A stretch of DNA of 64,000 bases from Hydractinia symbiolongicarpus (lineage: Eukaryota; Cnidaria; Hydrozoa; Anthoathecata; Hydractiniidae). This document shows positions 1-8,390 of this stretch, piece after piece. The stretch is taken from assembly GCF_029227915.1 (NCBI RefSeq), contig NC_079881.1, forward strand, positions 27,009,501 through 27,073,500. Direction: 5' to 3'. The notes under the pieces were generated by a model. The model saw nothing but the letters and a program-made list of their open reading frames with translations. It ran no database searches and had not been told where the DNA came from. The stretch's first letter is position 1; the number at the start of each line of letters is the position of its first letter. Both the position numbers and the translations under genes were made by a program.

Positions 1-73
1 CAGCGTCTCATCAAAAATGAAAACATTTTTGAAAACTACAAGTCTCATGCGATTTAGTAGTGAAAGATAACTT

Positions 74-276
74 AAAAAATCGTTCTGGAAATGAGTTTAC
101 TCACAGGGTACTTTCTTTGTATGCATTCGACTATACGGGACAAGCCCGGGATTTACGAGAAACCGCGGGTTTTCGTTTGCCGGCGATTAAACCTCTTTCA
201 TTAAGCGTCTCATTAAAAATGAAAACATTTTTAAAAACTACAAGTCTCATTCGTTCTAATGGTGGAGAAATAAGTT
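74..276 (+). repeat. Family D reference monomer, 203 bp
   Basis: Marked by CTGGAAATGAG, CTCACAGGGTAC, GTATGCATTCGAC, GGGACAAGCCCGGG, TTACGAGAAA, AACCTCTTTCATTAAGC, and a dyad with arms TTAAAAATG and CATTTTTAA. The tail is CATTCGTTCTAATGG. Copies start at 74, 2915, 4132, 5551, 7986, 8391, 10014 and 12856, which gives spacings of 14, 6, 7, 12, 2, 8 and 14 monomers. Later D copies (25.8-63.6 kb) have TACATTCGAC and GGTGCAG instead. D is nearly always followed by E. Confidence 0.93.
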
Positions 277-479
277 GAAAAATCGTTCGGGAAATCAGTT
301 TACTCCTTGGGTACTTTCTTTATATACATTCAACTATACGGGCCAAGCCCGGGATTTACGGGAAATCGCGGGTTTTCACTTGCCGGCGATTAAACTTTTT
401 TTATTCAGCGTCTCATCAAAAATGAAAACAAGTTTGAAAACTACAAGTCTCATGCGTTTTAGTGGTGAAAAAATAATTT
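277..479 (+). repeat. Family E reference monomer, 203 bp
   Basis: Marked by GGGAAATCAGTTTACTCC, TTGGGTAC, TTTATATACATTCAAC, GGCCAAGCCCGGG and AACAAGTTT. The last change destroys the right arm of the dyad, so E lacks the hairpin that A and D have. About 32 E-type starts are visible across the window, from 277 to 63763. E-E doublets occur at 43076/43279, 46118/46321 and 62749/62952. The TATATA word is confined to E and M monomers. Confidence 0.93.
410..453 (+). repeat. GTCTCAT direct-repeat pair around dyad (example)
   Basis: GTCTCAT lies at 410-416 and again at 447-453, 37 bp apart, with the dyad segment between them. The pair recurs in most monomers. A-type monomers change the first copy to CTTCTTAT, and L changes it to GTTTCAT. 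The second copy is the more constant and sits in CAAGTCTCATGCG or CAAGTCTCATGGG. Confidence 0.85.
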
Positions 480-540
480 AAAAAATCGTTCGGAAAATGA
501 GTTTACTCCCTGGGTACTTTCTTTGTATACTTTTGACTAT

Positions 541-594
541 ACGGGCCAAGCCCGGGATTTACGGGAAATCGCGGGTTTTCGTTTGCCGGCGATT
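541..594. other. GC-rich core of the monomer (example)
   Basis: Between ACGGGCC and GCCGGCGATT the base composition is clearly GC-rich, and it holds 8 of the 10 CpG of the monomer. The remaining 150 bp is AT-rich, with A-tracts at AAAAAATCG, AAAAATGAAAA and GAAAAAATAATTTAAAAAATCG. The same alternation repeats every 203 bp. A nucleosome-phasing role is inference. Confidence 0.8.
542..554. repeat. CGGGC-CAA-GCCCG stem in the GC-rich core (example)
   Basis: Arms CGGGC (542-546) and GCCCG (550-554) flank CAA. Present in A, E, L, M and N. Absent in B, I, J and K, where GGCCGAGTC or GGCTGAGTC breaks it, and weakened in D (GGGACAAGCCC). The families that can and cannot form it alternate within most cassettes. 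Confidence 0.8.
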
Positions 595-618
595 AAACTT
601 CTTTTATTCAGCTTCTTA

Positions 619-640
619 TCAAAAATGAAAACATTTTTGA
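619..640. repeat. 9-bp dyad with AAAA loop (example)
   Basis: Left arm TCAAAAATG (619-627), loop AAAA (628-631), right arm CATTTTTGA (632-640): a perfect inverted repeat. It recurs at the same phase in families A, K and L and in many others. D has TTAAAAATG and CATTTTTAA, also perfect. E and M lack it because AACAAGTTT replaces AACATTTTT. It could extrude as a small hairpin or serve as a symmetric protein site; both are inference. Confidence 0.9.
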
Positions 641-1291
641 AAACTACAAGTCTCATGGGCTTTAGTGGTGAAATAATAATTTAAAAAATCGTTCGGGAAA
701 TGAGTTTACTCCCTGGGTATTTTCTTTGTATACCTTTGACTATACGGGCCGAGTCTGAGATTTACGGGAAATCGCAGGTTTTCGTTTGCCGGCGATTAAA
801 CTTCTTTTATTCAGCGTCTCATAAAGAATGAAAACAAGTTTTAAAACTGCAAGTCTCATGCGTTTTAGTGGTGAAAAAATAATTTAAAAAATCGTTCGGA
901 AAATGAGTTTACTCCCTTGGTACTTTCTTTGTATACTTTTGACTATACAGGCCAAGCCCGGGATTTACGGGAAATCGCGGGTTTTCGTTTGCCGGCGATT
1001 AAACTTCCTTTATTCAGCTTCTTATCAAAAATGAAAACATTTTTGAAAACTACAAGTCTCATGGGCTGTAGTGGTGAAATAATAATTTAAAAAATCGTTC
1101 GGGAAATGAGTTTACTCCCTGGGTATTTTCTTTGCATACCTTTGACTATACGGGCCGAGTCTGGGATTTACGGGAAATCGCAGGTTTTCGTTTGCCGGTG
1201 ATTAAACTTCTTTCATTCAGCGTCTCATCAAAAATAAAAACATTTTTGAAAACTACAAGTCTGATGCGATTTAGTGGTGAAAAAAAAATTT

Positions 1292-1494
1292 AAAAAATCG
1301 TTCGGAAAATGAATTTACTCCCTGGGTACTTTCTTCGTATACATTCGACTACACGGGCCAAGCCCGGGATTTAGGGGAAATCGCTGGTTTTCGTTTGCCA
1401 GCGATTAAACCTCTTTCATTAAGCGTCTCATCAAAAACGAAAACATTTTTGAAAACTACAAGTCTCATGCGTTTTAGTGGTGAAAAAATAATTT
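1292..1494 (+). repeat. Family F reference monomer, 203 bp
   Basis: Marked by AATGAATTTACTCCC, TTCGTATACATTCGACTACAC, TTTAGGGGAAATCGCTGG and TTGCCAGCGATT. It follows a B3 monomer ending in GGTGAAAAAAAAATTT. Copies occur near 4947, 6570, 9409, 11033, 14080 and 18533. F is restricted to the first 19 kb, so it marks the A2-B3-F cassette and its duplicated copies. Confidence 0.9.
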
Positions 1495-1900
1495 AAAAAA
1501 TCGTTCGGGAAATGAGTTTACTCCCTGGGTACTTTCTTTGTATACTTTTGACTATACGGGCCGAGTCCGGAATTTACGGGAAATCGCGGGTTTTTGTTTG
1601 CCGGCGATTAAACTTCTTATATTCAGCGTCCCATCAAAAATGAAAACATTTTTGAAAACTACAAGTCTCATGCGTTTTAGTGGTCAAAAAATAATATCAA
1701 AAATCCTTCGGGAAATGAGTTTACTCCCTGGGTACTTTCTTTGTATACTTTTGACTATACGGAGCAAGCCCGGGATTTACGGGAAATCGCTGGTTTTCGT
1801 TTGCCGGCGATTAAACCTCTTTCATTAAGCGCTTCATAGAAAATGAAAACATTTTTAAAAACTACAAGTCTCATGCGTTTTAGTGGTGAAAAAATAATTT
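1495..1900 (+). repeat. G-H monomer pair with retained frame
   Basis: G (1495-1697) has GGCCGAGTCCGGAATTT and CAGCGTCCCATC. H (1698-1900) is joined by GGTCAAAAAATAATATC instead of a stop-containing TAATTTAAA boundary, and begins AAATCCTTCGGG. Because the boundary stop codon is lost, an open frame of 96 codons crosses both monomers (1538-1828). Equivalent pairs sit at 14320-14610 and 18778-19068, at offsets of 12782 and 4458 bp. This is a chance extension of a repeat frame, not a gene. Confidence 0.85.
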
Positions 1901-2914
1901 AAAAAATCCTTCGGAAAATGAGTTTACTCCCTGGGTACTTTTTTTGTATACTTTTGACTATACGGGCCGAGTCCGGGGTTTACGGGAAATGGCGGGTTTT
2001 CGTTTGCCGGCGATTAAACTCCTTTTATTCAGCGTCTCATCAAAAATGAAAACATTTTTAAAAACTACAAGTCTCATGGGCTTTAGTGGTGAAATAATAA
2101 TTTAAAAAATCGTTTGGGAAATGAGTTTAATCCCTTTGTATTTTCTTTGTATACCTTTGTCTATACGGGCCGAGTCTGGGATTTACAGGAAATCGCAGGT
2201 TTTCGTTTGCCGGCGATTAAACTTCTTTTATTCAGCGTCTCATAAAAAATGAAAATATTTTTGAAAACTACAAGTCTCATGCGATTTAGTGGTGAAAAGA
2301 TAATTTAAAAAATCGTTCTGGAAATGAGTTTACTCCTTGGGTACTTTCTTTATATACATTCAACTATACGGGCCAAGCCCGGGATTTACGGGAAATCGCG
2401 GGTTTTCGTTTGCCGGCGATTAAACTTCTTTTATTCAGCGTCTCATCAAAAATGAAAACAAGTTTTAAAACTACAAGTCTCATGCGTTTTAGTGGTGAAA
2501 AAATAATTTAAAAAATCGTTCGGAAAATGAGTTTACTCCCTGGGTACTTTCTTTGTATACTTTTGACTATACGGGCCAAGCCCGGGATTTACGGGAAATC
2601 GCGGGTTTTCGTTTGCCGGCGATTAAACTTCTTTTATTCAGCTTCTTATCAAAAATGAAAACATTTTTGAAAACTAAAAGTCTCATGGGCTTTAGTGGTG
2701 AAATAATAATTTAAAAAATCGTTCGGGAAATAAGTTTACTCCCTGGGTATTTTCTTTGTATACCTTTGACTATACGGGCCGAGTCTGGGATTTACGGGAA
2801 ATCGCAGGTTTTCGTTTGCCGGCGATTAAACTTCTTTTATTCAGCGTCTCATAAAAAATGAAAACATTTTTGAAAACTACAAGTCTCATGCGATTCAGTA
2901 GTGAAAGATAACTT

Positions 2915-4131
2915 AAAAAATCGTTCTGGAAATGAGTTTACTCACAGGGTACTTTCTTTGTATGCATTCGACAATACGGGACAAGCCCGGGATTTACGAG
3001 AAATCGCGGGTTTTCGTTTGCCGGCGATTAAACCTCTTTCATTAAGCGTCTCATTAAAAATGAAAACATTTTTAAAAACTACAAGTCTCATTCGTTCTAA
3101 TGGTGGAGAAATAAGTTGAAAAATCGTTCGGGAAATCAGTTTACTCCTTGGGTACTTTCTTTATATACATTTAACTATACGGGCCAAGCCCGGGATTTAC
3201 GGGAAATCGCGGGTTTTCGCTTGCCGGCGATTAAACTTCTTTTATTCAGCGTCTCATCAAAAATGAAAACAAGTTTGAAAACTACAAGTCTCATGGGCTT
3301 TAGTGGTGAAATAATAATTTAAAAAATCGTTCGGGAAATGAGTTTACTCCCTGGGTATTTTCTTTGTATACCTTTGACTATACGGGACAAGCCCGGGATT
3401 TACGGGAAATCGCGGGTTTTCGTTTGCCGGCGATTAAACTTCTTTTATTCAGCTTCTTATCAAAAATGAAAACATTTTTGAAAACTAAAAGTCTCATGGG
3501 CTTTAGTGGTGAAATAATAATTTAAAAAATCGTTCGGGAAATAAGTTTACTCCCTGGGTATTTTCTTTGTATACCTTTGACTATACGGGCCGAGTCTGGG
3601 ATTTACGGGAAATCGCAGGTTTTCGTTTGCCGGCGATTAAACTTCTTTTATTCAGCGTCTCATCAAAAATGAAAACAAGTTTGAAAACTACAAGTCTCAT
3701 GCGTTTTAGTGGTGAAAAAATAATTTAAAAAATCGTTCGGAAAATGAGTTTACTCCCTGGGTACTTTCTTTGTATACTTTTGACTATACGGGCCAAGCCC
3801 GGGATTTACGGGAAATCGCGGGTTTCCGTTTGCCGGCGATTAAACTTCTTTTATTCAGCTTCTTATCAAAAATGAAAACATTTTTGAAAACTAAAAGTCT
3901 CATGGGCTTTAGTGGTGAAATAATAATTTAAAAAATCGTTCGGGAAATGAGTTTACTCCCTGGGTATTTTCTTTGTATACCTTTGACTATACGGGCCGAG
4001 TCTGGGATTTACGGAAAATCGCAGGTTTTCGTTTGCCGGCGATTAAACTTCTTTTATTCAGCGTCTCATAAAAAATGAAAACATTTTTGAAAACTACAAG
4101 TCTCATGCGATTCAGTAGTGAAAGATAACTT
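2915..4131. repeat. 6-monomer D-to-D unit
   Basis: D (2915), E (3118), a hybrid of B left and A right with GGGACAAGCCCGGG, B with AAATAAGTTTACTCC, A, and B. The private words AACTAAAAGTCTC and GGGAAATAAG appear here and again near 46.5 kb. The last B lacks one A before D and is 202 bp long. Confidence 0.85.
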
Positions 4132-5550
4132 AAAAAATCGTTCTGGAAATGAGTTTACTCACAGGGTACTTTCTTTGTATGCATTCGACAATACGGGACA
4201 AGCCCGGGATTTACGAGAAATCGCGGGTTTTCGTTTGCCGGCGATTAAACCTCTTTCATTAAGCGTCTCATTAAAAATGAAAACATTTTTAAAAACTACA
4301 AGTCTCATTCGTTCTAATGGTGGAGAAATAAGTTGAAAAATCGTTCGGGAAATCAGTTTACTCCTTGGGTACTTTCTTTATATACATTTAACTATACGGG
4401 CCAAGCCGGGGTTTACGGGAAATCGCGGGTTTTCGCTTGCCGGCGATTAAACTTCTTTTATTCAGCGTCTCATAAAGAATGAAAACAAGTTTTAAAACTG
4501 CAAGTCTCATGCGTTTTAGTGGTGAAAAAATAATTTAAAAAATCGGTCGGAAAATGAGTTTACTCCCTTGGTACTTTCTTTGTATACTTTTGACTATACA
4601 GGCCAAGCCCGGGATTTACGGGAAATCGCGGGTTTTCGTTTGCCGGCGATTAAACTTCCTTTATTCAGCTTCTTATCAAAAATGAAAACATTTTTGAAAA
4701 CTACAAGTCTCATGGACTGTAGTGGTGAAATAATAATTTAAAAAATCGTTCGGGAAATGAGTTTACTCCCTGGGTATTTTCTTTGTAAACCTTTGACTAT
4801 ACGGGCCGAGTCTGGGATTTACGGGAAATCGCAGGTTTTCGTTTGCCGGTGATTAAACTTCTTTCATTCAGCGTCTCATCAAAAATAAAAACATTTTTGA
4901 AAACTACAAGTCTCATGCGATTTAGTGGTGAAAAAAAAATTTAAAAAATCGTTCGGAAAATGAATTTACTCCCTGGGTACTTTCTTCGTATACATTCGAC
5001 TACACGGGCCAAGCCTGGGATTTAGGGGAAATCGCTGGTTTTCGTTTGCCAGCGATTAAACCTCTTTCATTAAGCGTCTCATCAAAAATGAAAACATTTT
5101 TGAAAACTACAAGTCTCATGCGTTTTAGTGGTGAAAAAATAATTTAAAAAATCGTTCGGAAAATGAGTTTACTCCCTGGGTACTTTCTTTGTATACTTTT
5201 GACTATACGGGCCAAGCCCGGGATTTACGGGAAATCGCGGGTTTCCGTTTGCCGGCGATTAAACTTCTTTTATTCAGCTTCTTATCAAAAATGAAAACAT
5301 TTTTGAAAACTAAAAGTCTCATGGGCTTTAGTGGTGAAATAATAATTTAAAAAATCGTTCGGGAAATGAGTTTACTCCCTGGGTATTTTCTTTGTATACC
5401 TTTGACTATACGGGCCGAGTCTGGGATTTACGGAAAATCGCAGGTTTTCGTTTGCCGGCGATTAAACTTCTTTTATTCAGCGTCTCATAAAAAATGAAAA
5501 CATTTTTGAAAACTACAAGTCTCATGCGATTCAGTAGTGAAAGATAACTT
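4132..5550. repeat. 7-monomer D-to-D unit
   Basis: Order D-E-A2-B3-F-A-B. The E copy has lost a base and reads CCAAGCCGGGGTTT, a change shared with the E copy at about 5754. A2 has the private word ATCGGTCGG, shared with copies at 6161, 9000 and 10624, so these belong to one expansion lineage. Confidence 0.85.
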
Positions 5551-7790
5551 AAAAAATCGTTCTGGAAATGAGTTTACTCACAGGGTACTTTCTTTGTATG
5601 CATTCGACAATACGGGACAAGCCCGGGATTTACGAGAAATCGCGGGTTTTCGTTTGCCGGCGATTAAACCTCTTTCATTAAGCGTCTCATTAAAAATGAA
5701 AACATTTTTAAAAACTACAAGTCTCATTCGTTCTAATGGTGGAGAAATAAGTTGAAAAATCGTTCGGGAAATCAGTTTACTCCTTGGGTACTTTCTTTAT
5801 ATACATTTAACTATACGGGCCAAGCCGGGGTTTACGGGAAATCGCGGGTTTTCGCTTGCCGGCGATTAAACTTCTTTTATTCAGCGTCTCATCAAAAATG
5901 AAAACAAGTTTGAAAACTACAAGTCTCATGGGCTTTAGTGGTGAAATAATAATTTAAAAAATCGTTCGGGAAATGAGTTTACTCCCTGGGTATTTTCTTT
6001 GTATACCTTTGACTATACGGGACAAGCCCGGGATTTACGGGAAATCGCGGGTTTTCGTTTGCCGTCGATTAAACTTCTTTTATTCAGCGTCTCATAAAGA
6101 ATGAAAACAAGTTTTAAAACTGCAAGTCTCATGCGTTTTAGTGGTGAAAAAATAATTTAAAAAATCGGTCGGAAAATGAGTTTACTCCCTTGGTACTTTC
6201 TTTGTATACTTTTGACTATACAGGCCAAGCCCGGGATTTACGGGAAATCGCGGGTTTTCGTTTGCCGGCGATTAAACTTCCTTTATTCAGCTTCTTATCA
6301 AAAATGAAAACATTTTTGAAAACTACAAGTCTCATGGACTGTAGTGGTGAAATAATAATTTAAAAAATCGTTCGGGAAATGAGTTTACTCCCTGGGTATT
6401 TTCTTTGTAAACCTTTGACTATACGGGCCGAGTCTGGGATTTACGGGAAATCGCAGGTTTTCGTTTGCCGGTGATTAAACTTCTTTCATTCAGCGTCTCA
6501 TCAAAAATAAAAACATTTTTGAAAACTACAAGTCTCATGCGATTTAGTGGTGAAAAAAAAATTTAAAAAATCGTTCGGAAAATGAATTTACTCCCTGGGT
6601 ACTTTCTTCGTATACATTCGACTACACGGGCCAAGCCTGGGATTTAGGGGAAATCGCTGGTTTTCGTTTGCCAGCGATTAAACCTCTTTCATTAAGCGTC
6701 TCATCAAAAATGAAAACATTTTTGAAAACTACAAGTCTCATGCGTTTTAGTGGTGAAAAAATAATTTAAAAAATCGTTCGGAAAATGAGTTTACTCCCTG
6801 GGTACTTTCTTTGTATACTTTTGACTATACGGGCCAAGCCCGGGATTTACGGGAAATCGCGGGTTTCCGTTTGCCGGCGATTAAACTTCTTTTATTCAGC
6901 TTCTTATCAAAAATGAAAACATTTTTAAAAAATAACAAGTCTCATTCGTTCTAATGGTGGAGAAATAAGTTGAAAAATCGTTCGGGAAATCAGTTTACTC
7001 CTTGGGTACTTTCTTTATATACATTCAACTATACGGGCCAAGCCCGGGATTTACGGGAAATCGCGGGTTTTCACTTGCCGGCGATTAAACTTTTTTTATT
7101 CAGCGTCTCATCAAAAATGAAAACAAGTTTGAAAACTACAAGTCTCATGCGTTTTAGTGGTGAAAAAATAATTTAAAAAATCGTTCGGAAAATGAGTTTA
7201 CTCCCTGGGTACTTTCTTTGTATACTTTTGACTATACGGGCCAAGCCCGGGATTTACGGGAAATCGCGGGTTTTCGTTTGCCGGCGATTAAACTTCTTTT
7301 ATTCAGCTTCTTATCAAAAATGAAAACATTTTTGAAAACTACAAGTCTCATGGGCTTTAGTGGTGAAATAATAATTTAAAAAATCGTTCGGGAAATGAGT
7401 TTACTCCCTGGGTATTTTCTTTGTATACCTTTGACTATACGGGCCGTGTCTGAGATTTACGGGAAATCGCAGGTTTTCGTTTGCCGGCGATTAAACTTCT
7501 TTTATTCAGCGTCTCATAAAGAATGAAAACAAGTTTTAAAACTGCAAGTCTCATGCGTTTTAGTGGTGAAAAAATAATTTAAAAAATCGTTCGGAAAATG
7601 AGTTTACTCCCTTGGTACTTTCTTTGTATACTTTTGACTATACAGGCCAAGCCCGGGATTTACGGGAAATCGCGGGTTTTCGTTTGCCGGCGATTAAACT
7701 TCCTTTATTCAGCTTCTTATCAAAAATGAAAACATTTTTGAAAACTACAAGTCTCATGGGCTGTAGTGGTGAAATAATAATTTAAAAAAA
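5551..7790. repeat. 22-monomer segmental duplication, first copy
   Basis: Pairs with 10014-12254 at an offset of 4463-4464 bp. The identical odd junction TTTTTAAAAAATAACAAG at about 6925 and 11389, and the GGCCGTGTCTGAG change at about 7441 and 11905, show that both copies descend from one rearranged segment and did not form independently. Confidence 0.85.
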
Positions 7791-7985
7791 CGTTCGGGAA
7801 ATGAGTTTACTCCCTGGGTATTTTCTTTGTATACCTTTGACTATACGGGCCGAGTCTGGGATTTACGGAAAATCGCAGGTTTTCGTTTGCCGGCGATTAA
7901 ACTTCTTTTATTCAGCGTCTCATAAAAAATGAAAACATTTTTGAAAACTACAAGTCTCATGCGATTCAGTAGTGAAAGATAACTT
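5551..7985. repeat. 12-monomer D-to-D unit
   Basis: Order D-E-hybrid-A2-B3-F-A/D hybrid-E-A-B2-A2-B. The hybrid monomer near 6925 joins an A-type CAGCTTCTTATC left part to a D-type CATTCGTTCTAATGG tail through the irregular stretch TTTTTAAAAAATAACAAG. The B2 copy has the private change GGCCGTGTCTGAG. The whole segment is repeated from 10014 at an offset of 4463-4464 bp. Confidence 0.85.
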
Positions 7986-8390
7986 AAAAAATCGTTCTGG
8001 AAATGAGTTTACTCACAGGGTACTTTCTTTGTATGCATTCGACAATACGGGACAAGCCCGGGATTTACGAGAAATCGCGGGTTTTCGTTTGCCGGCGATT
8101 AAACCTCTTTCATTAAGCGTCTCATTAAAAATGAAAACATTTTTAAAAACTACAAGTCTCATTCGTTCTAATGGTGGAGAAATAAGTTGAAAAATCGTTC
8201 GGGAAATCAGTTTACTCCTTGGGTACTTTCTTTGTATACCTTTGACTATACGGGCCGAGTCTGGGATTTACGGGAAATCGCGGGTTTTCGCTTGCCGGCG
8301 ATTAAACTTCTTTTATTCAGCGTCTCATAAAAAATGAAAACATTTTTGAAAACTACAAGTCTCATGCGATTCAGTAGTGAAAGATAACTT
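7986..8390. repeat. 2-monomer D-to-D unit with E/B hybrid
   Basis: The shortest D-to-D spacing, 405 bp. After D comes a hybrid that begins as E (AAATCAGTTTACTCC), switches to B (GTATACCTTTGAC, GGCCGAGTCTGGG), and has E-like CGCTTGCCGG. It looks like the product of an unequal exchange that removed about six monomers between neighbouring D units. Confidence 0.85.

Larger units (their letters stand above)
480..682 (+). repeat. Family A reference monomer, 203 bp
   Basis: Diagnostic features in order are GTTCGGAAAATGAG, GTATACTTTTGAC, GGCCAAGCCCGGG, CAGCTTCTTATC, an intact dyad, then CATGGGCTTTAG and AAATAATAATTT. It holds 75 G or C bases and 10 CpG. It follows family E and is followed by family B in most cassettes. 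A variant A2 (for example at about 887) has CCCTTGG in place of CCCTGGG, CTTCCTTTATTC and GGGCTGTAG. Another variant around 38.9-41.0 kb has GGGAAGTCGCGGC and GCCGGCGGTT. No coding function. Confidence 0.95.
1..1960. repeat. Copy 1 of 63-monomer-distant duplication
   Basis: Matches 12783-14740 at an offset of 12782 bp (63 monomers). Both copies run through D with the private CGAGAAACCGCGGG, E, A, B2, A2, B3, F, G and H in the same order. They diverge at about 1960, where this copy continues into I (CCGAGTCCGGGG) and the other into L. Confidence 0.88.

Noticed and set aside
577-593. True CENP-B box
   Set aside because: Only the TTCG half fits. The required central A and the CGGG half are not present in the reference monomer.
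619-640. Rho-independent terminator
   Set aside because: The stem is almost all A-T, the loop is AAAA and no T-run follows a GC stem. It recurs in most monomers of a eukaryotic-type array.
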